Shown here one piece after another: positions 7,825 to 15,179 of a stretch of 64,000 nucleotides of DNA; positions within the stretch are counted from its first letter, which is position 1; the number at the start of each line of letters is the position of its first letter. The position numbers and the translations under genes were made by a program. Where the stretch lies: assembly GCF_001952935.1 (NCBI RefSeq), contig NZ_CP018319.1, positions 5,352,001-5,416,000 of the forward strand, read 5' to 3'. This stretch comes from Pseudomonas frederiksbergensis. Lineage in GTDB: Bacteria > Pseudomonadota > Gammaproteobacteria > Pseudomonadales > Pseudomonadaceae. The notes beneath the pieces were generated by a model. The model did not search any database. It had not been told where the DNA came from and was given only the letters and a program-made list of their open reading frames with translations.

Positions 7825-8127
7825 TCAGCTCAGTTTCGTGCTGGAGCGGCGGATGATCTTGATGGTGTGAGTCAGGGTCGGTTTGCGAGTAACGCTGATC
7901 GGCCGACGGTTCACCGTGTCGATGGTGATGTTCCAGAAGCCGGTGCTCGGCGCGGTAATCCGGGCCGGGAAGGTGTCGAACGCACCGCCGTGGTAAGTGT
8001 GGCGGCCGCCATTCTTGAAGCTGCGAAAATTGGCGTCGTTCATCAAACGGATGTTGCATGTTTGGGAGCATTGAATGACGACGATGTCGTCTTCGTTGAG
8101 GTGCTCGCGCTGGTGGATAAATTTCAT
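7825..8127 (-). CDS. DUF1883 domain-containing protein
   Basis: A 100-residue protein that starts MKFIHQREHLNEDDIVVIQC and continues with the GGRHTYHGGAFDTFPARI segment. Both are characteristic of the DUF1883 family, small beta-sandwich proteins of unknown function. The basic C-terminal tail (RKPTLTHTIKIIRRSS) is a possible nucleic acid contact. A GGAGGCG ribosome site precedes the ATG at 8127. The family is sometimes fused to TIR-like or virulence-linked domains, but here it stands alone with another small protein just downstream. Confidence 0.82.
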   Translation of the reverse strand: MKFIHQREHLNEDDIVVIQCSQTCNIRLMNDANFRSFKNGGRHTYHGGAFDTFPARITAPSTGFWNITIDTVNRRPISVTRKPTLTHTIKIIRRSSTKLS

Positions 8128-8339
8128 GAGGCGCCTCCAGAAGGGCTTTTTCTACAAAATCAAAACGATAGCATGTGCGATTGGCGCAGTTTATCAGCCC
8201 GAACGGGTTATTATCCGGCCGTCGAGGTCTGGTTTGACAATTAAAAACAGTTATACGGAATTCTATGAGCGATAAACGCAGCATGCCTCGGAGAAAAACA
8301 GCATTTGGACTGTCGGAGTGTCTTTATCGGAGGTGTTGT

Positions 8340-8696
8340 ATGAAGTGGGGTGTGCTGTTCCTGCCTATGGCGATAGCGATGAGTGGTTGTGCGAATGTCT
8401 CGGAGATCAATGAGTCACTACCGACCATGAGCGTGATTTCTGGCAAGAAGCCTCACGAGTACGCGCAATGCCTCACCGAAAAACTGTCCAGCAGCCGGGG
8501 AGCGCTGCAAGTCGAGCCGCACAAGGACGGTGTGCGAGTCATCGTGCCGCAGAAATTCTCCTCGGGGCCGGCCGCGGTATTTGATATTGAAGACCGCTCC
8601 ACTGGCAGCAGCATCAAGTTGCACGAGCGCATTTCCAATGTGCCGTTGCGCCCCATGGATGTACGCAATGCCGCTACGGCGTGCATTTCTGGCTGA
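8340..8696 (+). CDS. Putative lipoprotein, 118 residues
   Basis: A small exported protein with an N-terminal lipoprotein signal: a short hydrophobic stretch then MSGC, where the cysteine would be lipidated. The mature part is soluble and contains two further cysteines (YAQCLTEK and ATACISG) that could form a disulfide bond. The ATG at 8340 has a strong GGAGGTG site; an upstream in-frame start (8265) would bury the signal and is rejected. A clear hairpin terminator follows. No family is recognised with confidence. Confidence 0.75.
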   Translation: MKWGVLFLPMAIAMSGCANVSEINESLPTMSVISGKKPHEYAQCLTEKLSSSRGALQVEPHKDGVRVIVPQKFSSGPAAVFDIEDRSTGSSIKLHERISNVPLRPMDVRNAATACISG

Positions 8697-8720
8697 TAGA
8701 CTGTCGCCCGTCAGCACCGA

Positions 8721-8747
8721 TGCCGCCAAAGCAGCGCTTTGGCGGCA
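8721..8747 (+). terminator. Hairpin terminator after the small lipoprotein gene
   Basis: Eleven-base perfect arms TGCCGCCAAAG / CTTTGGCGGCA around a five-base loop, followed by a T-containing stretch, 24 bases after the stop codon at 8696. It lies directly before the next small gene, so some read-through is possible. Confidence 0.75.
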
Positions 8748-8768
8748 TTGTCATTTCTGGAGTCGAGC

Positions 8769-8999
8769 ATGAAGCGAGAGCAGGTACAGGAGCGCCATGC
8801 AGAGGGTCACATCTCTGCCACCCACGTGATTCAGAATCCGGCGAATCCGGGAGAGTGGATCGTGTTTTTCAAGAAAAGCGCCGGGCGCAGTTATTTTCTG
8901 GTCGATGAGAATGATGAAGTCGAATCCTTCAGCAGCCTCGACGATTTGATCGAGACGGTACGCGGCCTCGGGATCAAGTTCGCCGAAATTCACATGTAG
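8769..8999 (+). CDS. Small hypothetical protein, 76 residues
   Basis: A 76-residue soluble protein. Its middle (PGEWIVFFKKSAGRSYFLVDEN) reads as a beta-hairpin and its end (SSLDDLIETVRGLGIKFAEIHM) as a helix then a strand, so it looks like a compact alpha/beta domain. The ATG at 8769 follows a GGAG site; an upstream in-frame ATG at 8739 falls within the preceding terminator. It is convergent with the lipoprotein gene at 9011-9292, with an 11-base gap. No function is recognised; good codon use and the ribosome site support it as real. Confidence 0.7.
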   Translation: MKREQVQERHAEGHISATHVIQNPANPGEWIVFFKKSAGRSYFLVDENDEVESFSSLDDLIETVRGLGIKFAEIHM

Positions 9000-9010
9000 G
9001 GCAGGGCGCC

Positions 9011-9292
9011 TTACTTGCAGACCACCACGACGCTGCGGTTCTTGAAGTTGCCGACGTCAACGCCCAGGGTCTTGTCGCTTTCCTTGGTCGACGGTGTTCC
9101 GTCGGTACCTACGATCCGATAGCCGGTGCCAGCGCAAGAGGCATCGGCTTTTTCGTAGCAGGTGGCCCAGGAGTTGGCTTCCCCGGAACAGTCGATGGCC
9201 AGGCCTTGCTCGCCGTTGTTCAGGTAGGTCGTTTCGGAAGTGGCGCAGCCGCTCAGGGCCAATGCCGCAATCAGGGGCAAAAATTTATTCAT
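9011..9292 (-). CDS. Putative small lipoprotein, 93 residues
   Basis: An exported lipoprotein with a classic signal and lipobox (ALALSGC, lipidated Cys16) at the N terminus. The mature region is about 78 residues with four more cysteines (DCSGE, ATCYEK, ASCAGT and the terminal VVVCK), suggesting disulfides in the periplasm or at the outer membrane. This pattern recurs in short Pseudomonas lipoproteins of unknown role. Convergent with the preceding gene; the ribosome site is weak. Confidence 0.75.
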   Translation of the reverse strand: MNKFLPLIAALALSGCATSETTYLNNGEQGLAIDCSGEANSWATCYEKADASCAGTGYRIVGTDGTPSTKESDKTLGVDVGNFKNRSVVVVCK

Positions 9293-9385
9293 GTCGTTGT
9301 CGTCGTCAGGATGAGGGGGCTGAGCCTATGACAGCGCTGGCATCAAAAGGTTATAGCGAATGGCCACTTCGTGGCAGGAAATCAC

Positions 9386-9411
9386 AAAAAAGCCCTGCGC
9401 AAGGCAGGGCT
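9386..9411 (-). terminator. Rho-independent terminator for the 62-residue protein gene
   Basis: Arms AGCCCTGC / GCAGGGCT with a five-base loop. On the minus strand the stem is followed by a run of T (the A run at 9386-9391). It is placed about 20 bases downstream of the stop at 9432. Confidence 0.8.
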
Positions 9412-9431
9412 TGGGTCGAGTCCGGTGCTTC

Positions 9432-9620
9432 TCAGGACTTGTCCTTGCCGCGACGCTTCGGGGCGGGGTGTTCGAGCTCCAGAACGGATGCCACTTCAAT
9501 CGCCGACGCTTCGGTGGGAAAAGGCCCGGCGATATTTTCGCCGCCTGCACTGTCTACCCACCACTGACCGTCTTTCGCCTGATTGATCAGGAACCCATTG
9601 ACACTTTTTGCTTCCGACAT
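9432..9620 (-). CDS. Small hypothetical protein, 62 residues
   Basis: A 62-residue protein with a tryptophan pair (DGQWWVDSAGG) and a basic, proline-containing end (PAPKRRGKDKS). A short helix (TEASAIEVASVLELE) lies between. It has its own rho-independent terminator 20 bases downstream, which supports it as a true transcribed unit. It is small and soluble and has no signal peptide. No function is recognised. The 256 bases between it and galU hold the two divergent promoters and nothing else that I can see. Confidence 0.7.
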   Translation of the reverse strand: MSEAKSVNGFLINQAKDGQWWVDSAGGENIAGPFPTEASAIEVASVLELEHPAPKRRGKDKS

Positions 9621-9877
9621 CTATCTGCCTCGTTGACTGGTTCAATCGCGCAATGATAGCGCCAAATGCACTCAACGGGTGCTGATGGTGTAGGATTCGC
9701 AGCCGTGCAGAACTGATGGTCTGTGCTATCTATAAGGCTGCGGAGTTATCTCGGGAACTATCCGCGAGAATATTTCTCTATGATGGCATCGGTTAGCCAG
9801 CGCGGGGCATTGTAAGGTGCACGCCGCCTGATTAGACTGCGCCGAAACTCGTACACACAGCCCTATCAAGGACTTTT

Positions 9878-10717
9878 ATGATCAAGAAATGCTTGTTCCC
9901 AGCAGCCGGTTACGGTACTCGCTTCCTGCCAGCGACTAAAGCCATGCCCAAAGAAATGCTGCCGGTGGTAAACAAGCCACTGATCCAGTACGGCGTCGAA
10001 GAAGCACTGGACGCAGGGTTGACCGAAATTTCCATCGTTACCGGTCGCGGCAAACGCGCTCTTGAAGACCACTTCGACATCAGCTACGAGCTGGAAAACC
10101 AGATCAAAGGCACCGACAAGGAAAAATACCTGGTCGGTATCCGCAAACTGTTGGACGAGTGCTCGTTTTCCTACACCCGCCAGACCGAAATGAAAGGCCT
10201 GGGCCACGCTATCCTGACTGGCCGTCCACTGATCGGTGACGAACCGTTCGCGGTAGTGCTTGCGGACGACTTGTGCGTCAACCTCGAAGGCGACGGCGTC
10301 CTGACCCAGATGGTCAAGCTGTACGAGCAATACCGCTGCACCATCGTTGCGATCCAGGAAGTGGATCCGATGGAAACCAACAAGTACGGCGTGATCGCCG
10401 GCGAGCTGATCGCTGATGATTTGTACCGCGTTCGCAACATGGTCGAAAAACCAGCTCCGGAAGACGCACCGTCGAACCTCGCGATCATCGGTCGTTACAT
10501 CCTGACGCCGGATATTTTCGAGCTGATCAAGCAAACCGAGCCAGGCAAAGGCGGCGAGATTCAAATCACCGACGCCCTGATGAAGCAGGCGAAAAACGGT
10601 TGCGTGATTGCCTACAAGTTCAAGGGGCAGCGTTTTGACTGCGGTGGCGCTGAAGGCTACATCGAGGCGACCAACTTCTGCTTCGAGAACTTCTACAAGA
10701 CTGGCAAGGCTTACTAA
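9878..10717 (+). CDS. galU: UTP--glucose-1-phosphate uridylyltransferase GalU
   Basis: Makes UDP-glucose from UTP and glucose-1-phosphate in the cytoplasm, feeding lipopolysaccharide core, exopolysaccharide and other glycan synthesis. The 279-residue length is standard. The nucleotidyltransferase signature G-x-G-T-R-FLPATKAMPKE lies at residues 9-25 and VLADDLC (metal site) follows about residue 125. An AAGGA site lies upstream of the ATG. A terminator sits 24 bases after the stop. The next gene, gor, has its own ribosome site and is probably a separate transcript. Confidence 0.97.
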   Translation: MIKKCLFPAAGYGTRFLPATKAMPKEMLPVVNKPLIQYGVEEALDAGLTEISIVTGRGKRALEDHFDISYELENQIKGTDKEKYLVGIRKLLDECSFSYTRQTEMKGLGHAILTGRPLIGDEPFAVVLADDLCVNLEGDGVLTQMVKLYEQYRCTIVAIQEVDPMETNKYGVIAGELIADDLYRVRNMVEKPAPEDAPSNLAIIGRYILTPDIFELIKQTEPGKGGEIQITDALMKQAKNGCVIAYKFKGQRFDCGGAEGYIEATNFCFENFYKTGKAY

Positions 10718-10740
10718 TAGCCTCTGACCCACTTGTATTG

Positions 10741-10765
10741 AAAAGCCACCTTCGGGTGGCTTTTT
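10741..10765 (+). terminator. galU terminator
   Basis: Stem AAAAGCCACC / GGTGGCTTTT around TTCG, ending in a T run, 23 bases after the galU stop. Confidence 0.92.
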
Positions 10766-10847
10766 CATTTTCCGTCCCCATATCGTTCGCAGCGCTTGCC
10801 CAACGGACGTCTGCGGGTATGCTTGTGGACTGCCGAGGAGATTGAAA

Positions 10848-12206
10848 ATGGCCTACGATTTTGACCTTTATGTGATTGGCGCCGGTTCCGGCGGTGTGCG
10901 GGCTGCGCGTTTTGCTGCCGGTTTTGGCGCGAAAGTGGCTGTGGCCGAGAGCCGCTACCTGGGCGGCACTTGTGTGAATGTTGGCTGTGTGCCGAAGAAA
11001 CTGCTGGTCTACGGCGCGCATTTCGCCGAAGACTTCGAGCAGTCGCAAGGTTTTGGCTGGACGCCGGGCGAAGCGAAGTTCGATTGGGCGACACTGATCG
11101 CCAACAAGGATCGCGAGATCAATCGCCTGAACGGCATCTATCGCAATCTGCTGGTTAACAGTGGCGTGACCTTGCATGAGGGGCACGCCAAAATCGTTGA
11201 TCCGCATCAGGTCGAGATCAATGGCGAGCGCTACACCGCCAAAAACATCCTGATTGCTACGGGTGGCTGGCCACAGATTCCGGAAGTTCCGGGACATGAG
11301 CATGCAATCAGTTCCAACCAGGCGTTCTTCCTTAAAGAGTTGCCCAAGCGCGTTCTGGTGGTAGGCGGTGGTTACATCGCCGTCGAATTCGCCGGGATCT
11401 TCCACGGTCTGGGCGCTGAAACCACGTTGCTGTATCGCGGTGAGCTGTTCCTGCGCGGCTTCGACGGTGCGGTGCGTAAACATCTGCATGAGGAGTTGAC
11501 CAAGCGCGGCATGAACCTGCAATTCAACGCCGACATCGAGCGTATCGACAAGCAGTCCGATGGCAGCCTGAAGGTGAGCCTCAAAGACGGCCGTGAGCTG
11601 GAGGCGGATTGTGTGTTCTACGCCACCGGTCGACGTCCGATGCTCGACAATCTTGGGCTGGAAAACACCGGCGTCAAACTCGACAAGAAAGGTTTTGTCG
11701 AAGTTGACGAGCAGTATCAGACGGCTGAACCGTCGATCCTGGCGCTTGGCGATGTAATCGGTCGGGTTCAGCTGACGCCGGTCGCGCTGGCCGAAGGCAT
11801 GGCCGTGGCGCGACGTTTGTTCAAGCCTGAGCAGTATCGCCCGGTGGATTACAAGATGATCCCGACCGCGGTATTCAGCTTGCCGAACATCGGCACGGTC
11901 GGTTTCACCGAGGAAGAGGCCCGGGAGGCCGGTCACGATGTGGTGATCTTCGAAAGCCGCTTCCGTCCAATGAAGCTGACCCTGACCGAATGCCAGGAGC
12001 GCACCCTGATGAAGCTGGTGGTGGATGCCAAGACCGACAAGGTTCTGGGCTGTCACATGGTTGGTCCGGATGCTGGAGAAATTGTGCAGGGCTTGGCAAT
12101 CGCCTTGAAGGCGGGTGCCACCAAACGCGATTTCGATGAAACCATCGGCGTGCATCCAACTGCCGCCGAAGAGTTCGTCACCATGCGCACGCCGGTCGCG
12201 GGTTAA
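10848..12206 (+). CDS. gor: Glutathione-disulfide reductase Gor
   Basis: FAD- and NADPH-dependent reductase that keeps glutathione reduced. The 452-residue protein has the FAD-binding GAGSGG motif (11-16), the redox-active disulfide Cys42/Cys47 in GGTCVNVGCVPKK, a second Rossmann site VVGGGYIAVEF, and the C-terminal catalytic GVHPTAAEEF. GAGGAG precedes the ATG at 10848; a TTG two codons upstream is less likely. Its stop codon overlaps that of the convergent KfrA-like gene (shared TTAA at 12203-12206). It fits functionally with ahpCF and gloA, which also deal with oxidative and electrophile stress. Confidence 0.95.
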   Translation: MAYDFDLYVIGAGSGGVRAARFAAGFGAKVAVAESRYLGGTCVNVGCVPKKLLVYGAHFAEDFEQSQGFGWTPGEAKFDWATLIANKDREINRLNGIYRNLLVNSGVTLHEGHAKIVDPHQVEINGERYTAKNILIATGGWPQIPEVPGHEHAISSNQAFFLKELPKRVLVVGGGYIAVEFAGIFHGLGAETTLLYRGELFLRGFDGAVRKHLHEELTKRGMNLQFNADIERIDKQSDGSLKVSLKDGRELEADCVFYATGRRPMLDNLGLENTGVKLDKKGFVEVDEQYQTAEPSILALGDVIGRVQLTPVALAEGMAVARRLFKPEQYRPVDYKMIPTAVFSLPNIGTVGFTEEEAREAGHDVVIFESRFRPMKLTLTECQERTLMKLVVDAKTDKVLGCHMVGPDAGEIVQGLAIALKAGATKRDFDETIGVHPTAAEEFVTMRTPVAG

Positions 12207-13222
12207 TCGTCCTTTTGAGGCTCTGATGCGTCTGGCGCTGTCGCAACGACGGCTGCCAGGCGCACGGTCTCATCAAGGCTCGCCTGAGTCTTGATCAGCT
12301 CAATTTCCAGCGCTTTGTTTATCTGCGACTGTTCATCGACGTTCTGTTTCAGTGACTGGCTTTCCAGCAGGGCAGCGCGCAAGCGTTCCTGGAGGAGGGT
12401 GCGTTCGCTGTCGATGCGGTTGACCTGTTCCAGCAGCTGATCCTGTCGAGCGTTGGTTTGCTTGAGTTGATCTTGCAGCAGGCTCAACTCTCTCAGGGTG
12501 CCACGGTTCTCCGTCAACAAACGTTCGTTGTCGCGGTGCAGTTGCGTGATCTCATCCTGGCGCACCAATGCGCTTTGCTGGGCCTGGCGCAACTCCATTT
12601 GAATCTGCTGCACCTGGCTTTCGTGGCGGCGCTGCTCCTGCTCGCGCTGTTCTTTGACGGCATTGCGGTAATGCTCCAGGGCATCGCGAGCGTGCAGGTG
12701 CTTTTCTTCCAATGAGCGGATCTGCTCATCCTTGTCTTGCAAGCGTAATTCGAAATCGGCCAGCGCCTGGTTCAGTCCGGCGTTGCGGGTTTGTTCGGTC
12801 TGCAGCATGGCGCCGGTTTCTTGCAGGGCCTCGGACTCTTGCGTCAGTGCCAGGCTTTGAATCTCGTACTGCTGCTGCAATTGCGTGTTGGCCTGCTGGG
12901 CTTCATGCAGCTGCGTATCCAGCGCTTTCTTTTGTTTGTCGAACTGCTCGCGAGCCTGATCGATGGGCTCCTGAGCCTGCTCCTTGAGTCTTTGTGCCAG
13001 CCGCGAGACCAGACCCGCCAGCTCGTCATCAATGGGTTCTGGCGGCACTTCGGCGCGTTCGGCGCCGTCATCCAGCTCCTTCAAATAGCGATGAATCGTG
13101 GTTTTCGAGCCCGTGTTGCCCATCTCGATCCGTACTGCATCGATGCTTGGGTTTTCACCGCGCGCCAGAATTGCCAGGCGCGCCGCTTGCACCACCGCTT
13201 TGTTTACACCGCCACGAGCCAT
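12203..13222 (-). CDS. KfrA-like DNA-binding protein with long coiled coil
   Basis: A 339-residue protein. The N-terminal ~60 residues resemble the KfrA_N DNA-binding domain of plasmid KfrA proteins (VNKAVVQAARLAILARGENPS, then TGSKTTIHRYLKEL). From residue about 85 to 330 it is almost entirely heptad-rich Gln/Glu/Leu coiled coil, as in plasmid KfrA, a filament-like autorepressor linked to partition. The start at 13222 has a TAGGAGAAC ribosome site; a TTG start at 13306 would run through the operator region and is rejected. It is divergent from a tyrosine recombinase, with inverted repeats between them. A chromosomal role is unknown; plasmid or ICE ancestry is inferred. Confidence 0.8.
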   Translation of the reverse strand: MARGGVNKAVVQAARLAILARGENPSIDAVRIEMGNTGSKTTIHRYLKELDDGAERAEVPPEPIDDELAGLVSRLAQRLKEQAQEPIDQAREQFDKQKKALDTQLHEAQQANTQLQQQYEIQSLALTQESEALQETGAMLQTEQTRNAGLNQALADFELRLQDKDEQIRSLEEKHLHARDALEHYRNAVKEQREQEQRRHESQVQQIQMELRQAQQSALVRQDEITQLHRDNERLLTENRGTLRELSLLQDQLKQTNARQDQLLEQVNRIDSERTLLQERLRAALLESQSLKQNVDEQSQINKALEIELIKTQASLDETVRLAAVVATAPDASEPQKDD

Positions 13223-13245
13223 GAGTTCTCCTACGATTTCGTGCT

Positions 13246-13279
13246 GTGGTACATGCCACCTAAGTACATAATGTACCAC
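13246..13279. promoter_or_regulatory. Nested inverted repeats between the KfrA-like gene and the recombinase
   Basis: An outer perfect repeat GTGGTACAT (13246-13254) / ATGTACCAC (13271-13279) encloses a second palindrome GTACAT-A-ATGTAC (13264-13276), giving three GTACAT half-sites. It lies about 25 bases upstream of the KfrA-like start. KfrA proteins repress their own promoters through inverted repeats, so this is a good autoregulatory operator candidate. Confidence 0.6.
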
Positions 13280-13400
13280 GCCACAAAAAAACTTAAAATA
13301 CGACAAGTATTCATGCGGGATATACTGGTATTACCCCGTGTGATGAGCCCTGTGGTGCGTTTTCACCCGCCAAAGCGGTACGTTTTAGAGAGTTGAGCCC

Positions 13401-14345
13401 ATGACTGAGCTGGATCGTTACCTGCAAGCCGCCACCCGCGACAACACCCGTCGCAGCTATCGGGCGGCCATCGAGCATTTTGAAGTCAGTTGGGGCGGTT
13501 TCTTGCCGGCGACCAGTGACAGTGTGGCGCGCTACCTCGTTGCTCATGCGGGAGTGCTGTCGATCAACACTTTGAAGTTGCGTCTGTCAGCGCTGGCGCA
13601 ATGGCACAACAGTCAGGGGTTTCCTGACCCCACCAAGGCGCCGGTGGTGCGCAAGGTATTCAAGGGCATTCGCGCGCTACACCCGGCTCAAGAAAAACAG
13701 GCCGAGCCTTTGCAGCTTCAACATCTGGAGCAAGTGGTTGCCTGGCTGGAGCAAGAAGCGCAAACCGCAAAATCTGAACAGGATCAACCTGCTCTGTCGC
13801 GGGCCAGGCGCGACAAGGCGTTGATTCTCTTGGGCTTCTGGCGCGGTTTTCGTAGTGATGAGTTGTGCCGGTTACAGATCGAGCACGTGCAAGCGGCTGC
13901 CGGCTCAGGCATCACGCTCTATTTGCCGCGAACCAAGAGTGACCGCGAAAACCTTGGCAAGACTTACCAGACGCCAGCGTTGCAGCGCCTGTGCCCGGTG
14001 CAGGCGTACATCGACTGGATCACCGAAGCCGCGCTGGTTCGCGGGCCGGTATTCCGGGGCATCGACCGTTGGGGCCACCTGAGCGAGGAGGGGCTGCACG
14101 CCAACAGCGTGATCCCGTTGCTGCGCCAGGCGCTGGAGCGCGCCGGCATCCCGGCCGAGCATTACACCAGTCACTCCTTGCGGCGCGGCTTTGCCACGTG
14201 GGCGCATCAGAGCGGGTGGGACTTGAAGTCGTTGATGAGTTACGTGGGCTGGAAGGATATGAAGTCCGCCATGCGCTATGTTGAAGCCAGCCCGTTTCTC
14301 GGGATGACACCGCTCGCGGAAAAAACCATTGGCGCTGCTAAGTAA
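13401..14345 (+). CDS. Tyrosine site-specific recombinase (phage-integrase family)
   Basis: A 314-residue XerC/D-sized recombinase. The N-terminal SAM-like core-binding domain (about 1-90) is followed by the catalytic domain. Catalytic residues can be read in order: R151 (GFRSDEL), K179 in the beta-hairpin (RTKS), H258 and R261 (SHSLRRG), W284 in the second His/Trp position (VGWKD) and nucleophile Y293 (MRYVEA). It therefore looks active. There is no adjacent prophage, excisionase or tRNA attachment site, so this is a solitary integrase. Its divergent partner is a KfrA-like protein. Confidence 0.88.
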   Translation: MTELDRYLQAATRDNTRRSYRAAIEHFEVSWGGFLPATSDSVARYLVAHAGVLSINTLKLRLSALAQWHNSQGFPDPTKAPVVRKVFKGIRALHPAQEKQAEPLQLQHLEQVVAWLEQEAQTAKSEQDQPALSRARRDKALILLGFWRGFRSDELCRLQIEHVQAAAGSGITLYLPRTKSDRENLGKTYQTPALQRLCPVQAYIDWITEAALVRGPVFRGIDRWGHLSEEGLHANSVIPLLRQALERAGIPAEHYTSHSLRRGFATWAHQSGWDLKSLMSYVGWKDMKSAMRYVEASPFLGMTPLAEKTIGAAK

Positions 14346-14490
14346 GTTTTCTTCTATTAATACGTTCGGCTAATAGCGAAAAACAATGAGCAGCATGAGC
14401 TTTGCCAATGAGCCATCTGGCAATCGAGTCGGTAGGATTCACGCCATCAACTTCTCAACCAAACTTTTCAACCCTGACGGAGAGTCATCG

Positions 14491-15054
14491 ATGCCTATCA
14501 TCAACAGCCAAGTTAAACCGTTCAAAGCTACCGCCTACAAAAATGGCGACTTCGTACAAGTGTCGGACGCTGACCTGAAAGGCAAGTGGTCTGTCGTGTT
14601 CTTCTACCCAGCCGACTTCACCTTCGTTTGCCCGACCGAACTGGAAGACCTGGCTGACAACTACGACGCGTTCCAGAAGCTGGGCGTCGAGATCTACAGC
14701 GTTTCCACCGATACCCACTTTGCCCACGCTGCCTGGCATAACACTTCGCCAGCCATCGGCAAAATCCAGTACACCATGATCGGCGACCCGACTCACGCCA
14801 TCTCCCGCAACTTCGACGTGCTGATCGAAGAAGCTGGTCTGGCTGACCGTGGCACCTTCGTGATCAACCCTGAAGGCCAGATCAAAATCGTTGAGCTGAA
14901 CGATGGCGGCGTTGGCCGTGACGCTTCCGAGCTGCTGCGCAAAATCAAGGCTGCTCAGTACGTCGCCGCTCACCCAGGCCAGGTTTGCCCAGCCAAGTGG
15001 AAAGAAGGCGAGGCCACTCTGGCTCCGTCCCTGGACCTGGTCGGCAAGATCTAA
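14491..15054 (+). CDS. ahpC: Alkyl hydroperoxide reductase subunit C (typical 2-Cys peroxiredoxin)
   Basis: Peroxidase that reduces hydrogen peroxide, organic hydroperoxides and peroxynitrite. The 187-residue sequence has the peroxidatic cysteine C47 in ADFTFVCPTE and the resolving cysteine in GQVCPAKW near the C terminus. The start MPIINSQVKPF is the family start and has a GGAG site at 14491; an in-frame ATG at 14386 would add 35 unrelated residues. It is followed by a terminator and then ahpF, so ahpF is probably read by partial read-through. I searched the 145-base leader by eye and saw no convincing OxyR site. Confidence 0.97.
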   Translation: MPIINSQVKPFKATAYKNGDFVQVSDADLKGKWSVVFFYPADFTFVCPTELEDLADNYDAFQKLGVEIYSVSTDTHFAHAAWHNTSPAIGKIQYTMIGDPTHAISRNFDVLIEEAGLADRGTFVINPEGQIKIVELNDGGVGRDASELLRKIKAAQYVAAHPGQVCPAKWKEGEATLAPSLDLVGKI

Positions 15055-15114
15055 GTCTGTGGATCGCATCATCAGGGCGGGTTTCCGCACCTAAGTAAGC
15101 TGCAACCGCCCAAT

Positions 15115-15152
15115 AAAAACGCCCGGGCGAGATTCGCTCGGGCGTTTTTTTT
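15115..15152 (+). terminator. Terminator/attenuator between ahpC and ahpF
   Basis: GC-rich stem (AACGCCCGGGCGAG / CTCGGGCGTT with one mismatch) followed by eight T, 60 bases after the ahpC stop. It would make ahpC mRNA more abundant than ahpF mRNA. Confidence 0.85.
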
Positions 15153-15179
15153 ACGAAATGAAAAAAGGAAATCGCCCGT

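Noticed and set aside
10620..12155. Minus-strand frame opposite gor (511 codons)
   Set aside because: It crosses the galU terminator and opposes a complete glutathione reductase; no ribosome site or domain.
14386..14490. N-terminal extension of ahpC
   Set aside because: Adds 35 residues absent from the peroxiredoxin family; the ATG at 14491 has GGAGAG and the canonical start.
14346..14490. Possible OxyR site upstream of ahpC
   Set aside because: CTAT and ATAG elements are present but their spacing (15 bases) does not match the OxyR pattern with 7-base spacers.
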